Program-made: the position numbers and the translations under genes
The notes under the pieces: model-generated
Seen by the model: only the letters and a program-made list of their open reading frames with translations
Databases searched by the model: none
Told to the model about the DNA's origin: nothing
Source of the DNA: Paragordius varius
Lineage: Eukaryota > Nematomorpha
NCBI GenBank assembly: GCA_964247055.1
Contig: OZ176053.1
Coordinates: 7,130,001 to 7,194,000 of the forward strand
Direction of reading: 5' to 3'
DNA: 64,000 nucleotides
Shown here: one piece after another, positions 34,007 through 44,804 of the stretch
How the letters are laid out: each line of letters starts with the position of its first letter
How positions within the stretch are numbered: position 1 is the first letter of the stretch

Positions 34007-35560
34007 AGAACACATTTTAGGCAAAGCTCCAAATTTTATATGTAACTAAGAAAGGATACGCTTATGTTTAGATTGTTTTCTAATATCTTTAAGTCTTTTT
34101 CATTCCACCATGCTCCATTCAGGTTGATTTTACCTGCAAAAACTTGATATTTATAATTAAAATCAGCTGTTTTGTTCAATCGTGCTTTAAGCTTCCCAAT
34201 TATAGACTCTAGGAGGAACAAATAAAATAATAAATTTTATCTAATACAGCAGTACCATGTTTGTCAATTATTAACAAAAAAAAATTAAAAACAGTAGTTT
34301 ATTGACAACATTAAGATCTGGGATATCAAAGTTATTTTTGAAAAAATCGAAATTTTGTACGGTCCCCGAGACATTGTGTGCGGCCCGCGAAAAATTCGAG
34401 AATCTATAATTTGCAAAAATATGCTCACAGCTCATTAAAGTTGATATTTTTTAGACACAATCCAATGTGTTTTGCTTATATCTTTTATACGATACATTTT
34501 AGTGATATTTTTTGAATGAAGCTTTTGGCCTTTATCAAAAAAAATTTTCTTCACAAAATGAGCATAAATCTTGCTATTTTCAGATATGGAGCAGTTTACA
34601 CAAAAGTGAATATGACTTTGTTTATCAAGCGGCATTAGAGCACAAAAATTCCTGAAATCAAAAAACGTCGATAGATCCTTTTTTCTGCATCGAATCGAAT
34701 GAAAAAGGGATTAATATAATATTTGAGCTTTAGCGTTGATAGAAATTATCGAAACACTTTGTTTTTATAAGGCTTAATTTTTTGGAGGCTTATTGGCGAA
34801 ACTCTATAACTCTATATAGATTTAATATATGATTGTTTTGATAAAAATCAATATCGTTTACCGTATATTAACAAATTTATGATTTATGATTCACCCTGAA
34901 ATGATTTTTTGACCTTATATTTTTGGTCTTAATGAGCTCCCAAAAAAGAAGAATCTTAATTGATAACATTGCGTTTGTAACTATCCTTATTCTATACATA
35001 AACAAATTAAATTTAATTGACGCTTTTTTATTTAATTTTATTGGACCTAATGTGAGATAAAAAAATTTTAATTTTGGTTATTAACAGAAATACATACCTT
35101 TTTTAGTATATTTACCGCATATATCATTTTAATATTAATTAACCTGAAACTATCTATCGAATGATATATCAATCCATTAATATTTATATTGCAGCCTACG
35201 GTGTTATATTCTACTAGAATAGATAAGTTTTTTAATCTGAAAGCAAAATCTCCAGGATTGCTTTAAATTTTTTATGTATGCTAGAGATTAAATAAAGTTA
35301 TTTCGGAAAAAAATAAATATCTTGCGCGGCCCAAAGAGACCGTATGCGTGACCCGCGAAAAAATCGGAAATCCATAATTTGCAAAAATATGCTCAGTTTT
35401 AGATAATTATTATTTCTTAAATTCAAATTAGCCTATTGAATTGATAACGAAATTTTTTTATCGTGCTTGTATTTTTTACTAATGTAAATTGAATAAAATA
35501 TTTTTGAATGCCCTTACATATTTAAATGCGGCCCGCCGGTTTATTGAGTCAAAAATGCGC
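34007..35560. repeat. Remnants of GCGGCCCGC-ended hAT-like repeats
   Basis: Three blocks with hAT-terminus-like words: GTGTGCGGCCCGCGAAAAAT (about 34378), GTGACCCGCGAAAAAATCGG (about 35345) and GCGGCCCGCCGGTTTATTG (about 35528). The first two are followed by the same text (CATAATTTGCAAAAATATGC type). Minus-strand open frames at 34036-34221 and 34435-34635 (the latter with HFCVNCSISENSK) may be scraps of a transposase or of an unrelated gene. I could not place ends. Confidence 0.4.
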
Positions 35561-35827
35561 TCCCCGGAAAGATGTTTTAAATATCCCTAAATGAATGCTT
35601 TAAATTGTGCTTCATATAAATTTTATTTATGTAGTTTTTTCTGCAATGATTAACAAATGGTTAAATTTTTTTAATCTTGACTAAATCACGCAATACGTCA
35701 GTGCGCAGCTAGTAATATATACTATGAATATTATTGATATGAGTGTCAATAATCAAAACTTTAAACGTTTTCATTGTTATACCTTCTAAAATTTAAAACA
35801 AATATTTAAAATCATAATTTGATATTA

Positions 35828-37405
35828 ATGAAAAAGTGCGAAATTTCGAAAGCTAAAAAGCGAAAGATAAAGATGAATTGTTCAAAAAACAAAAAGAACA
35901 AAACAAAAAAGCAGAGTATGAAAAAAATGTGCAAGCGTCAACCTCAACGTCCTTTGGCAAATAAAAAGCGACATCTCAAGAAACGAAAAGCACCCAAAAA
36001 GAGCCCTAAAAACACTAAAATTAAAACGCTGAAAAGTAACAAAGGTGGAAGGAATTCGAAAAAACACTCTATAACTCAAAAGAAGCGTTTCAACTCCAAA
36101 AATAACAAAGGAAAAAGAAATACAGCGATAAAGTGTAGAAAGGTCAGTGAAAAACGAAAAATTAAAACTACTACTACAAGAAACAAAGCACCCAAGAGAA
36201 AAAAGCAAACTGGAAGAAAATTAAAAAAATATGTTGGAAATAAAAGATTAAGATGCAACAAACTCACAATTGTAACGGATCATCCTTCACAAAATCAGTC
36301 TGATAATGATTCAGTAATAGTACCGGAAACAAATGTTCCTACCCAGACATTAAACAAAAACATTTCAACAGATTCTTCGAAATTAATTAATAGCTCTCCT
36401 GCTGTAAGTAAAAAACCCCGAGAAATTACAATACATACAACAAAAGAGTTAAAGCAGTCTGCTTTGTCAAACAATAGTACAGCAACAATTAATAATATCC
36501 TCGAAACTCTTACGCCTGCAGAAAAACATTTAGATAAGACTGTTTCTAATATAATAGCCACATCTTATAATAATTCCCCAGTAACAGTTATGCCTTCAAA
36601 AAAAGGGTTAAAACGGTCTAATTGTACAGCAAAAATCAATTTCGAAACCACTATGCCTACGAAAAAACCTTCAAAGCCTGTTCAAAACATAATAACAACA
36701 AATGAGTGCGAAAAAACAATTATGCCTTCCAAACGGTTAAAACAACCTTCTTTGTTAAATAGTGATTCAACAATAGTTATACCTGATGCAACCATGACTA
36801 GATCTGAAAATCAGATTTGTGAAAACACGATTTCCACATTAAATCCAAAACCAGTAAAATTAAAAAAATGGATACCAGATTATATAAGAAAAGAAGCCGA
36901 TTGGCCGCCCATAGACGTTGAGGATTTTTTTTTAAAGAAAAAATTAAAAGAATTGCGACTTATTCTTAAGTCATCAATCATAGGACACGCTGAAATTTCA
37001 CGTTCACGTTTCCAACTGCCACCCAAAAAATATACTTCCAATATTAATTATAATTCTCCGTAAGAGTTTTTGACACATCATGTCCTACTATACTGATTGT
37101 TTAGTAATTTGGGCCTTAAATTATCAGCTTTTTAAATTATTGTTAAGATTTGGTAACATATATATAACTTTAATATCATTTTTTGATTCCTAAAACACTA
37201 ACTAAAACTGTCAAAAAAATTTTATCAGAGTGGAAAATAAAGCGTTAAAGATATATATTCTATAAACTAATATTAATGATTACACGTTGATGTGAATATT
37301 AGAGCTTCAGAAGACAGCCCAGTGGCTATGTCCAATAGTGACACAGGAAGATATGTCGCAGGCAAACCATTCATAAATTATTCCGCCAAAAAAGGTAATA
37401 AATAA
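35828..37405 (+). CDS. Lysine-rich two-exon protein, intact founder-like copy (444 aa)
   Basis: Exon 1 is 35828-37059, exon 2 37303-37405. ATG is 35828 (MKKCEISKAKKRKIKMNCSK). Residues 1-145 are extremely Lys/Arg-rich, suggesting a nuclear, DNA- or RNA-binding protein. Residues ~160-340 are Ser/Thr/Asn-rich with a repeated MPSKK/R-x-LK word. A conserved domain follows (KKWIPDYIRKEADWPP, DVEDFFLKKKLKELR, SRSRFQLPPKKY). An apparent stop at 37061-37063 lies inside the donor CC|GTAAGAG; joining to ATTAG|A at 37303 keeps phase (CC+A = Pro) and adds ASEDSPVAMSNSDTGRYVAG..KPF to TAA. The 163-aa neighbour has the same arrangement with diverged sequence, which supports the splice. If unspliced the product is 411 residues. 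No family recognised. Confidence 0.75.
37060..37302 (+). other. Proposed 243-nt intron of the 444-aa gene
   Basis: Starts GTAAGAGTTTTTGAC and ends TGTGAATATTAG. It contains TTAAGATTTGGTAACATATA, the word found after all decayed first exons, so decayed copies also retain their intron. Confidence 0.6.
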
Positions 37406-37671
37406 ATAATTTAACCATTTTAAAACACCTATTACTATACGGTTTAACTTCATTAAGATTATCATTTTAATTAAATTATATATTTATTTATTTTCTTTTA
37501 TAAGATTTTAAGCTCTATTATTATGCTTAACTTATAGATTTCAATTCAAAATATTAATTAACTATAAATTTAAAAAAGTTTACAAAATTTCGGGACCAGC
37601 AGCACATAATACAAAGATTTGGTTAATTGTCACATATTTTTGTCAAATTTGAAATATTATATTATAATCAT
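37406..37671 (+). other. Short intergenic segment between the paired family genes
   Basis: AT-rich; contains CGGGACCAGCAGCACATAAT (37590) shared with the copy at 14161. No clear promoter element; a frame open from 37627 merges with the next gene but has no ATG before 37672. Confidence 0.4.
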
Positions 37672-38849
37672 ATGCATCCAAAAAATATAACAATAGCCTA
37701 TTGGCAAGAAATATACAATATTCCTTCAACAAAACGGCTAAAACGGTCCACATTTTTGTATAATGACACACCACCAATGACAAATGATTTACAAGAAGAA
37801 ACAACTCCAACAACATCTCAAGATAAGATTGATGACAACAAGCCAAGGACATCAAATAATGCAAAACCAGTGAAATATCAGAAACTGATACCGGAATTCC
37901 TGAGGGAACGAATCGATTGCATATCCCCGATTAATTTTGAACAAATTAGTTTGAAGAAAAAAATCGCCCAATTAAGAAACGTAATCAGTGCATCCGAGAT
38001 CGGTCAGGCCGAATTTTTACGCTCAAGGTCTCTTCAGCGTAAAAAATTCGCAAGTGATACAAATTTCAATTCACCGTAAGAATTTTCTTACAAAAATTTA
38101 GAAATATAATTTATATTCATATAAATAATCATACGATTCCGAATAGACTAAGTGTATTCGTAATAGAAATACTAAATATTTTCGAGTTTGGGTTTAATTT
38201 ATATATAAAAATTAATTAAATTTTAAAAATAAAGTGAGAAATCTATAAAAAACTCTAAAGTTTACATTTATATTGAATAGTTTCGAGTTTGATAATTTAA
38301 TTTTTAGGATAGTTTTTAGTTGATTATTTTACAATAACGTGTCGTGCTTAAGTTAATACTTTCTAAGAAATTAATTGGACTACACAAAAATGTATGCCTT
38401 AAATATCTTAAATAACTCCATAATATTTAGAAATAATAATTATAAACATAAGATTTTATATTTACAGTACTAACCAATAATTTTAAACTAATGCTAAAAT
38501 AACCAATCTAAGGTTTTATTATGTTACCTATAGTATATTTATCACAAGTTATATATATTATATTGATTTTTACAGTAAATGCAATCTTGCGAAACTTAAT
38601 GAAAAAGTAGCAATGTATAGTTTCTTACAGGATATATTTTTTGAATTTTTTTACTAAAGCCACGAAATACTATTTTTTTTATTTGTCAGATAAAATTATG
38701 CATAATGATTAATAATTCCTATTATATTTTAATGTGCAAATTGTTTTGTTCGTAAAAATAGAGTTTCGGAAACCCCAATATCCGATTCCAACAATGAATC
38801 TGGAATAAAGATAGTTCGCAAACCTTATTTTCCTTGGGAACATCAGTAA
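37672..38849 (+). CDS. Lysine-rich family paralogue, two exons (163 aa)
   Basis: Exon 1 37672-38075, exon 2 38762-38849. The product starts MHPKNITIAYWQEIYNIPST, then KRLKRS as in the MPSK-RLK repeats of the larger gene, a Thr/Asp-rich middle, and the conserved domain (YQKLIPEFLRERIDCISP, FEQISLKKKIAQLR, SEIGQAEFLRSRS). Exon 1 ends TCACC|GTAAGAA; exon 2 after AAAATAG reads VSETPISDSNNESGIKIVRK, PYFPWEHQ and TAA, matching exon 2 of the larger gene (NS-[DE]-[ST]-G, KP) in the same phase. It lacks the Lys-rich N-terminus. It stands 266 bp after the larger gene, same strand, as a tandem duplicate. Role unknown. Confidence 0.7.
38076..38761 (+). other. Proposed 686-nt intron of the 163-aa gene
   Basis: Starts GTAAGAATTTTCTTAC and ends CGTAAAAATAG. 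Shared with 14652-15468, except that about 100 bp around 38400 (equivalent to 14990-15110) are absent here. AT-rich; no gene. Confidence 0.55.
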
Positions 38850-38869
38850 TTTTTAAAAATGACCGAGAG

Positions 38870-39430
38870 ATATGGTGCGTCAGTTGGGTTTTAAGTTGGT
38901 TAAAATGCCGCCACATTTTGACTAACTCCCTGGTTACAAAGGAAAATCGCAAACCGCCAAATATTCTAGTAATTATAGTCAAAAAGATATGGTGAGTCAG
39001 TTGGGTTTTAAGTTGGTAAAATGCCGCCACATTTTGACTAACTCCCTGGTTACAAAGGAAAATCGCAAACCGCCAAATATTCTAGTAATTATAGTCAAAA
39101 AGATATGGTGAGTCAGTTGGGTTTTAAGTTGGTTAAAATGCCGCCACATTTTGACTAACTCCCTGGTTACAAAGGAAAATCGCAAACCGCCAAATATTCT
39201 AGTAATTATAGTCAAAAAGATATGGTGAGTCAGTTGGGTTTTAAGTTGGTTAAAATGCCGCCACATTTTGACTAACTCCCTGGTTACAAAGGAAAATCGC
39301 AAACCGCCAAATATTCTAGTAATTAGAGACAAAAAGATATGGTGAGTCAGTTGGGTTTTAAGTTGGTTAAAATGCCGCCATATTTTGACTAACTCCCTGG
39401 TTACAAAGGAAAATCGAAAAGAGAAATGCA
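38870..39430. repeat. 117-bp minisatellite, about five units
   Basis: CCGCCAAATATTCTAG words stand at 38954, 39070, 39187 and 39304; spacing is 117 bp apart from one 116-bp unit with a single-base loss. Units are almost identical to each other, more so than to the array at 15590-16010, as if recently homogenised. The 39-codon minus-strand frame is incidental. Confidence 0.85.
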
Positions 39431-39519
39431 ATTAAACAGCCAAATATGGAGCTATCCATAACAGAAAAATCCGAATTACCGCCAAATTTGGATAATTCAG
39501 TAGTTACACAAAAAGAATA

Positions 39520-42500
39520 ACTTCAGAAAAATTACAATTTAATTTATTGCAGATACTTTCCCCTTACCAAAACAATCTATAGATCAAATTATAAATAAAT
39601 GAAGATCATATTTTACTTACTAATTTAACATGTGTAGAACGTTTCACTTTATTAAATACGTTAAATATTTTGTAGCAAAATAAAAATAACTGTGTATATA
39701 AGAGGGTCAAAAATTAGATCAATTTTTCGTGGACACAAACGCAGGTACACTTACAAAACACTTTATAATATACCTAGTTGATATTGTTAATTGTATTTTC
39801 AAGAAAAACAGTTAGTAATAATTCAAGTATTGTGATATTACACAAACATGTACAGGAAAAAATTTCTCTAGACAGCCTTAATTAAAAAAAAATTTGGCCG
39901 ATATTTTTTATACATTCAGGGAATTTTAGCTGCAAAAGACATGAGGACAAGCGACAACAATTGCAGGACGTTATTTCTCGCTTAGGCAGGAACGTCGGTC
40001 AAAAAAGAACTTATTTTTTCAAATTCGCGCGACAATATCATCTGACCAGATATCATTGAAGCCGGCAGAAAATTTAAGAATCGAATGGGACGAATATAGC
40101 CCAGGCCAGATTTGATTCGTAAAACTTCATCGAAAACAGAATGTAACATTAAATTTTTTTACGAGTCAACCTACGTAAAATACAACTTCAAGCTTAACGT
40201 AGAGGGAAAAATGCTCGACGCTTTCATTGCAGGCATGGGAGTCAAAAAATTAGAATTAGATCTGTATAGCAGATTCCCCAACGCCATGTGGGAAAACGAA
40301 CCCTAACCCTAAAACAAGTGAACATTGCTCTCAATTATGAATAGGCACCTCAATTAGCACTAATCGATGGCAACATGTTACGACAACAGCTGGGAAATAT
40401 CAGAACAAGTATCGATTCTGCCGTTTAGGTCATGACTGGAATGACCTCCAACTATACTGTAAGAAAAAAATGATTGCAATCTTCAGCACATCGAATGTGA
40501 AGCCACCCCTAAGATAACATTAATAATTAATTGTAAGCCAATACGCATGATTATGGACACAGGTTCAAGTTTTTCCATAATACTTCGAAATAAGGTTTCA
40601 CAGCACCCCATTATTTGTATTTTCTGTTACCTAATAGCATGGAAAGGCTAAAACAAAAAAATGAGGATGCCAATAAGATTTTTTAATTTTAATAAAAACA
40701 ATTATTCATCGTGTACACATATTTCAATATTTAAACGAGCAAGTCAATACAAGTGGTATTTCAGAGCCAGGTATTTTCATTATAATTTTAAAATAAAAAT
40801 CCAAAAATGATTCAAATATAGCAGACCCAGTAAACTAAACCACAGAAGATTTTTTTAACGAAGACTCTACAAAAAATATTATTGATGATCCATATAATTT
40901 TATCTAAAAATGTCAGCGATCTTTATATTAAAAAATATAAACTGCTTAAAATTGCTGCTGTAGGTTTGTTATTTCTTTGACGCACTACGTCTTATCGAGC
41001 GGGCTTGATTCGATAGAAATAGACATTCAATAAATAAATATTCAATTTATTGAATATAATTAAAATTCTATTTATTAAATAAAAGATACGAAGATATAGA
41101 ATTAATGCTAAGAGCCAAATTATTAAAAATCAAAAATATTAAAAATCTAAATTCACAGAATAGAGTTAGACAATTTTGACCATTAAATTGGATAAGAAGA
41201 TAAGATAAGAAGTGGTCATATCAATATGGTAGGAAATCTATTCAGGTAATAAAAGTGGCCGCCCAACATCCATCTGAAATTCAAATTATACCGCATCCAA
41301 TGATTTTCAAAATAATTAATATCCACTAGGTATAAATATCAGGATTTTTAGTAAGAATCAACCGACAAGAAAAACCCTAATAAATAGTGCAAAAAAATAA
41401 AACTAACAAATTAAATAAAGCCTCTGTAAAAGCCGAAAGATGAAACTACCAAACACCGCTTTAGTACGTGTTTAAAATTAGCTTTAAAAAAATCTCCCTG
41501 ATATTTAAATGACATATTATTTAAAAGATAAAGTTTAAAACGCTTTATGATACCAATTATTTAATATACCTTTTTATAATAAAGCTAAATTTCATTTTCT
41601 GTCATTTTCTTCTTGTTCAATAATTGAAAAACCTGTAATATCCTGATTAGGGGGGTCAAAGTTTTTTTCAACGCTGAAATTAATCAAAACTTAAAAATTT
41701 GAATGGTGGTGCTCAAAAAAGTCCAAATTTATGGATTTTGTAACAGATGTCTCGAATATAACGGAATTGTGTTGCTCCACGCAGGGCATAAATAAACCTA
41801 TTGCCTACGCATCAAGAAAGTGGTCAAACCCGACGAAAAATATTCAGTGATGAAAAGGGAGCACAGCCATACTTTCCGCTTAAGAATAAAACGTTTATTA
41901 CGGGGAAGAAGTTTGAACTGTGTATTGAGCGCAAACCACTAATAAAGCGGTTTGGAAATAATTGAAACTAGACCAATTAATCATTCCAAGCTACTACGTT
42001 GGATATATAAAGCTACCGTTACAATCTACGGTGCCTTAAAGCCACGAAAATGCAGATCCATTGTCCCGCATGCTGACGAATCACAACACTAAGACATTGA
42101 AGGTCTTCAAACAGCAGACCATGCAAGGTTTGACAATAGTAGTGTATTCAACATTATCGTGACCATATTAGAAGCCAGACCGAAACCAACCCAAACTTAA
42201 AATACGTAATAATTGCACTAAGACCAAACAACTGGTTCAATAAAATAATACACCCATTCCAAAGTTTTAGAAATATTGAAAATATTTACGGGTTATATTG
42301 GCATGATAGATTAATACCAGAATCTCATAGTGTAATTATTTTATAAAACACGTCGGACACGCGGGGTCCAAAGCAATATACGAACAAGCAAGATAAATAG
42401 TCATTTAGCATAACATGGAGACATAAAAAAGTGGGTTGATACGTGTAAAAAATGTCAAGAAAACCGTCCGATGCGCAAAACTGAATTTCCATACATATGG

Positions 42501-43345
42501 AATATTAATACAGCAATATTGGAGAGATTACATCTAGATATAAGGCCCGATCAAGTTTTATTGGATAGTTCTTATTGACAGTTAATCTCGATGAGTCGAA
42601 GCTAAACTTGATATCGATCAAAAATATCTTAAATTTCCTAGACAAATGTTTCAGTCGATTTGGATGTCCTAGAATAATAGTAACCGATATAACGCGTCTT
42701 ACTTTTCTCTCAGGAGTTTAAAAAATTCATGGAATCGGAAAACATTAAACATGTAACATTAGTTTCCTATCATCCAAAACCGAACAGAATGGTAGAAAGA
42801 GTAGTATATACCCTAAAAAAACATTACCGGTCAGCAGAAAACTGTGATCCACAATCAAAAATAAATAACATGCTTTGGGGATTCCGCCTTAACTGCTAAT
42901 ATACCTGTCCCCACAACTTTTATTAAAACGTATACCCCCCCCCCCTCCATCCAATCACATGCTAGAATATAAACAAACAGACTTATTAGACAATGCACAA
43001 CCGAAACACTAATACCATGAAAACGAAAAATATTTATAAATAATGAACTAGTGAATGATTGGCGAGAAGGATTTTGAATAAACGACTTAAATTACTCTCA
43101 TACGAAATACAAGATGGTAACAATATCATCCGAAAACACGCCGATCAATTAAGATCAAGGGAGAGAGGTGAAAGAAAGGGATATATCAGTTTCAGGGAAA
43201 AATGATGCTAAATTAAATCCTACTTTCGACACAAACGCACTATACAAGCGCTTATAACACTTTATGATGCACGTAGTCAATATTGTTAATTGAATCTTCA
43301 AGCAAGATAGTTGTTCTATTGTGAGATTACACATACATGTTTGAT
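39520..43345 (+). mobile_element. Old Gypsy-family fossil, most complete copy (family 2, copy b)
   Basis: LTR-like sequence at about 39720-39870 (GGACACAAACGCAGGTACAC) recurs in diverged form at about 43225-43345 (CGACACAAACGCACTATACA). Between them are Gag scraps with a zinc knuckle, an aspartic protease (IMDTGSSFSIIL, about 40550), RNase H words (PIAYASRKWS) and integrase-like words (LSRMLTNH, HVGHAGSKAIYEQAR). The reverse transcriptase part is largely gone, and a CACTA-like element sits at about 40620-41745. Many breaks; a very old copy. Confidence 0.75.
40620..41745 (-). mobile_element. CACTA-like element, diverged inverted copy inside the Gypsy fossil
   Basis: The stretch 41000-41740 in reverse complement follows 26330-27230 (TTTGGACTTTTTTGAGCACC, TCAGGGAGATTTTTTTAAAG, ATACCTAGTGGATATTAAT). 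Termini are worn: the outer CACTAGTCG is not preserved. The exact left limit is uncertain. No coding sequence. Confidence 0.5.
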
Positions 43346-43587
43346 TTTAATATCGAATATTTCTTTGTAAAATACTTCAAACTCCATTAGAGGGTTAGCT
43401 CATTTTTCATTATAATTAAAGTAAAGTCTGTTTCTTATTTGTACACAATGTATAATTTTTCACAATTGATTGCGTTGCCATTTCGAGCATACAAAATTAA
43501 AAAACATAAAAAACGATTTAATTAAATTTTTTTATTAATTATGCGCACAAATTTTCGAAAAACTTAGCGACAATGAAATGAACTTGT
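43346..43587 (+). repeat. Segment shared with 32620-32830
   Basis: Matches the DNA around the small F-box-like ORF (TTGATTGCGTTGCCATTTCG, TTATGCGCACAAATTTTCG), but the start codon region is gone. Probably a duplicated host exon fragment beside the Gypsy fossil. Confidence 0.45.
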
Positions 43588-44234
43588 GCTGACCAAGTCA
43601 TGACCTGGTCAATTGACCGGGTCATGATTAGGTCAGGGACTATTTATTTTTTGACCATGGTCATTTAAAAAACAGCTGTTTTTTAAAAAAATGTTTGTAA
43701 ATTTTTTTGGAAGAATGATACTAAAATTTATTGTTATTTAATATATTTATTAAAAAATATAAATTTTTAAATATGCTTATTAAACATATATTAAAAATCC
43801 TTAAACAGGCATCCTTATAACATTAGCATATATCAAAAGATAAATCAAGCACTGAAGATATGTAATTATTCCATATATGACCAATAAAATGAAAAAACTT
43901 CTAATTAGCTATTTCAATGATGAAAGAAAGTGTATAGATAATATTTTAAATATCCAGTATTAAAGCTATGTATTTGAAGATTCAGACGGCCACAAACATG
44001 TGACAAAAATCAGTTGAAAAACAAAGTTTTTGATTAAATTTGATTGAAAATATATGTTAATAATAAATATCAAAAAAATGTTTAATACAAACTTTTAAGA
44101 ACATAACATTATTAGTGAAACGCAAGTGTCGTTCGAACATTATTTTCACAATCTCCAATATCGCATGATATTTACTTAAGTAAAAAGTGGTCACGACCGT
44201 GGTCATGACCAAGGTCTGACTGGGTCTGACCGGA
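43588..44234 (+). mobile_element. GGTCA-ended repeat, free-standing copy
   Basis: Left end CTGACCAAGTCATGACCTGG with GGGTCATGATTAGGTCAGGG; right end GTGGTCATGACCAAGGTCTG then GGGTCTGACC. The interior parallels 4060-4600 and 19100-19600 (TCCAATATCGCATGATA). Its separate location shows the unit moves independently of the TGTGACCAG element. Clustered GGTCA/TGACC words at both ends could be transposase-binding repeats. Confidence 0.55.
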
Positions 44235-44804
44235 CTTTTTTGAAAAAGCAGTCAAATTTACTACCCTACTACCGAGATACTATTTTTATTTTACATTAGA
44301 AACATAAATAAACCCAAAAGTCGTATATGAATTCGTTTTTGGTTATTTGTTATGCCTTCTTGATAAAAATGATTTATGAAACATAAATAAATATTATAAT
44401 TAAAATCTTCTATATAAATAAACCCAAGAACAATGTAATATGGTAATATAATTTTTACAAAGTTTAAATCGGATTAAGTCAAACTTTTTATTATAGCCAT
44501 GTCGAGCTGAATTTAAACTAGAATAAATGAAAAGATAAAATTTGATATATATAAATATATTTTAAATATTGATATCCTGCAGTAAGATACATACCTATTG
44601 ATATGAAATAACCGTGATCAGACTCTTCGCATGAATGGCATAAATAACCGATTTAAGACTGATAACACTAGACAACAAATTTTGACTTTTTTAACTGCCA
44701 TTCTTGTAATTTAAAATTTATTTTATTAAGGTACATAAATTATATATCTGGAAAAATATTGGTCTAACACTTAATTTTATATTATAGTTTATCGATAATT
44801 TTTG
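44235..44804. other. No feature seen
   Basis: AT-rich unique-looking DNA with stops in all frames, and no terminal repeats or RNA gene that I can recognise. Confidence 0.5.

Noticed and set aside
35828-37063. Reading the conserved domain near the end of the lysine-rich protein as a shugoshin C-terminal motif
   Set aside because: FEQISLKKKIAQLR is only loosely like the shugoshin VNYxEPxLxxKLRR motif; the coiled coil is missing and the following residues do not match.
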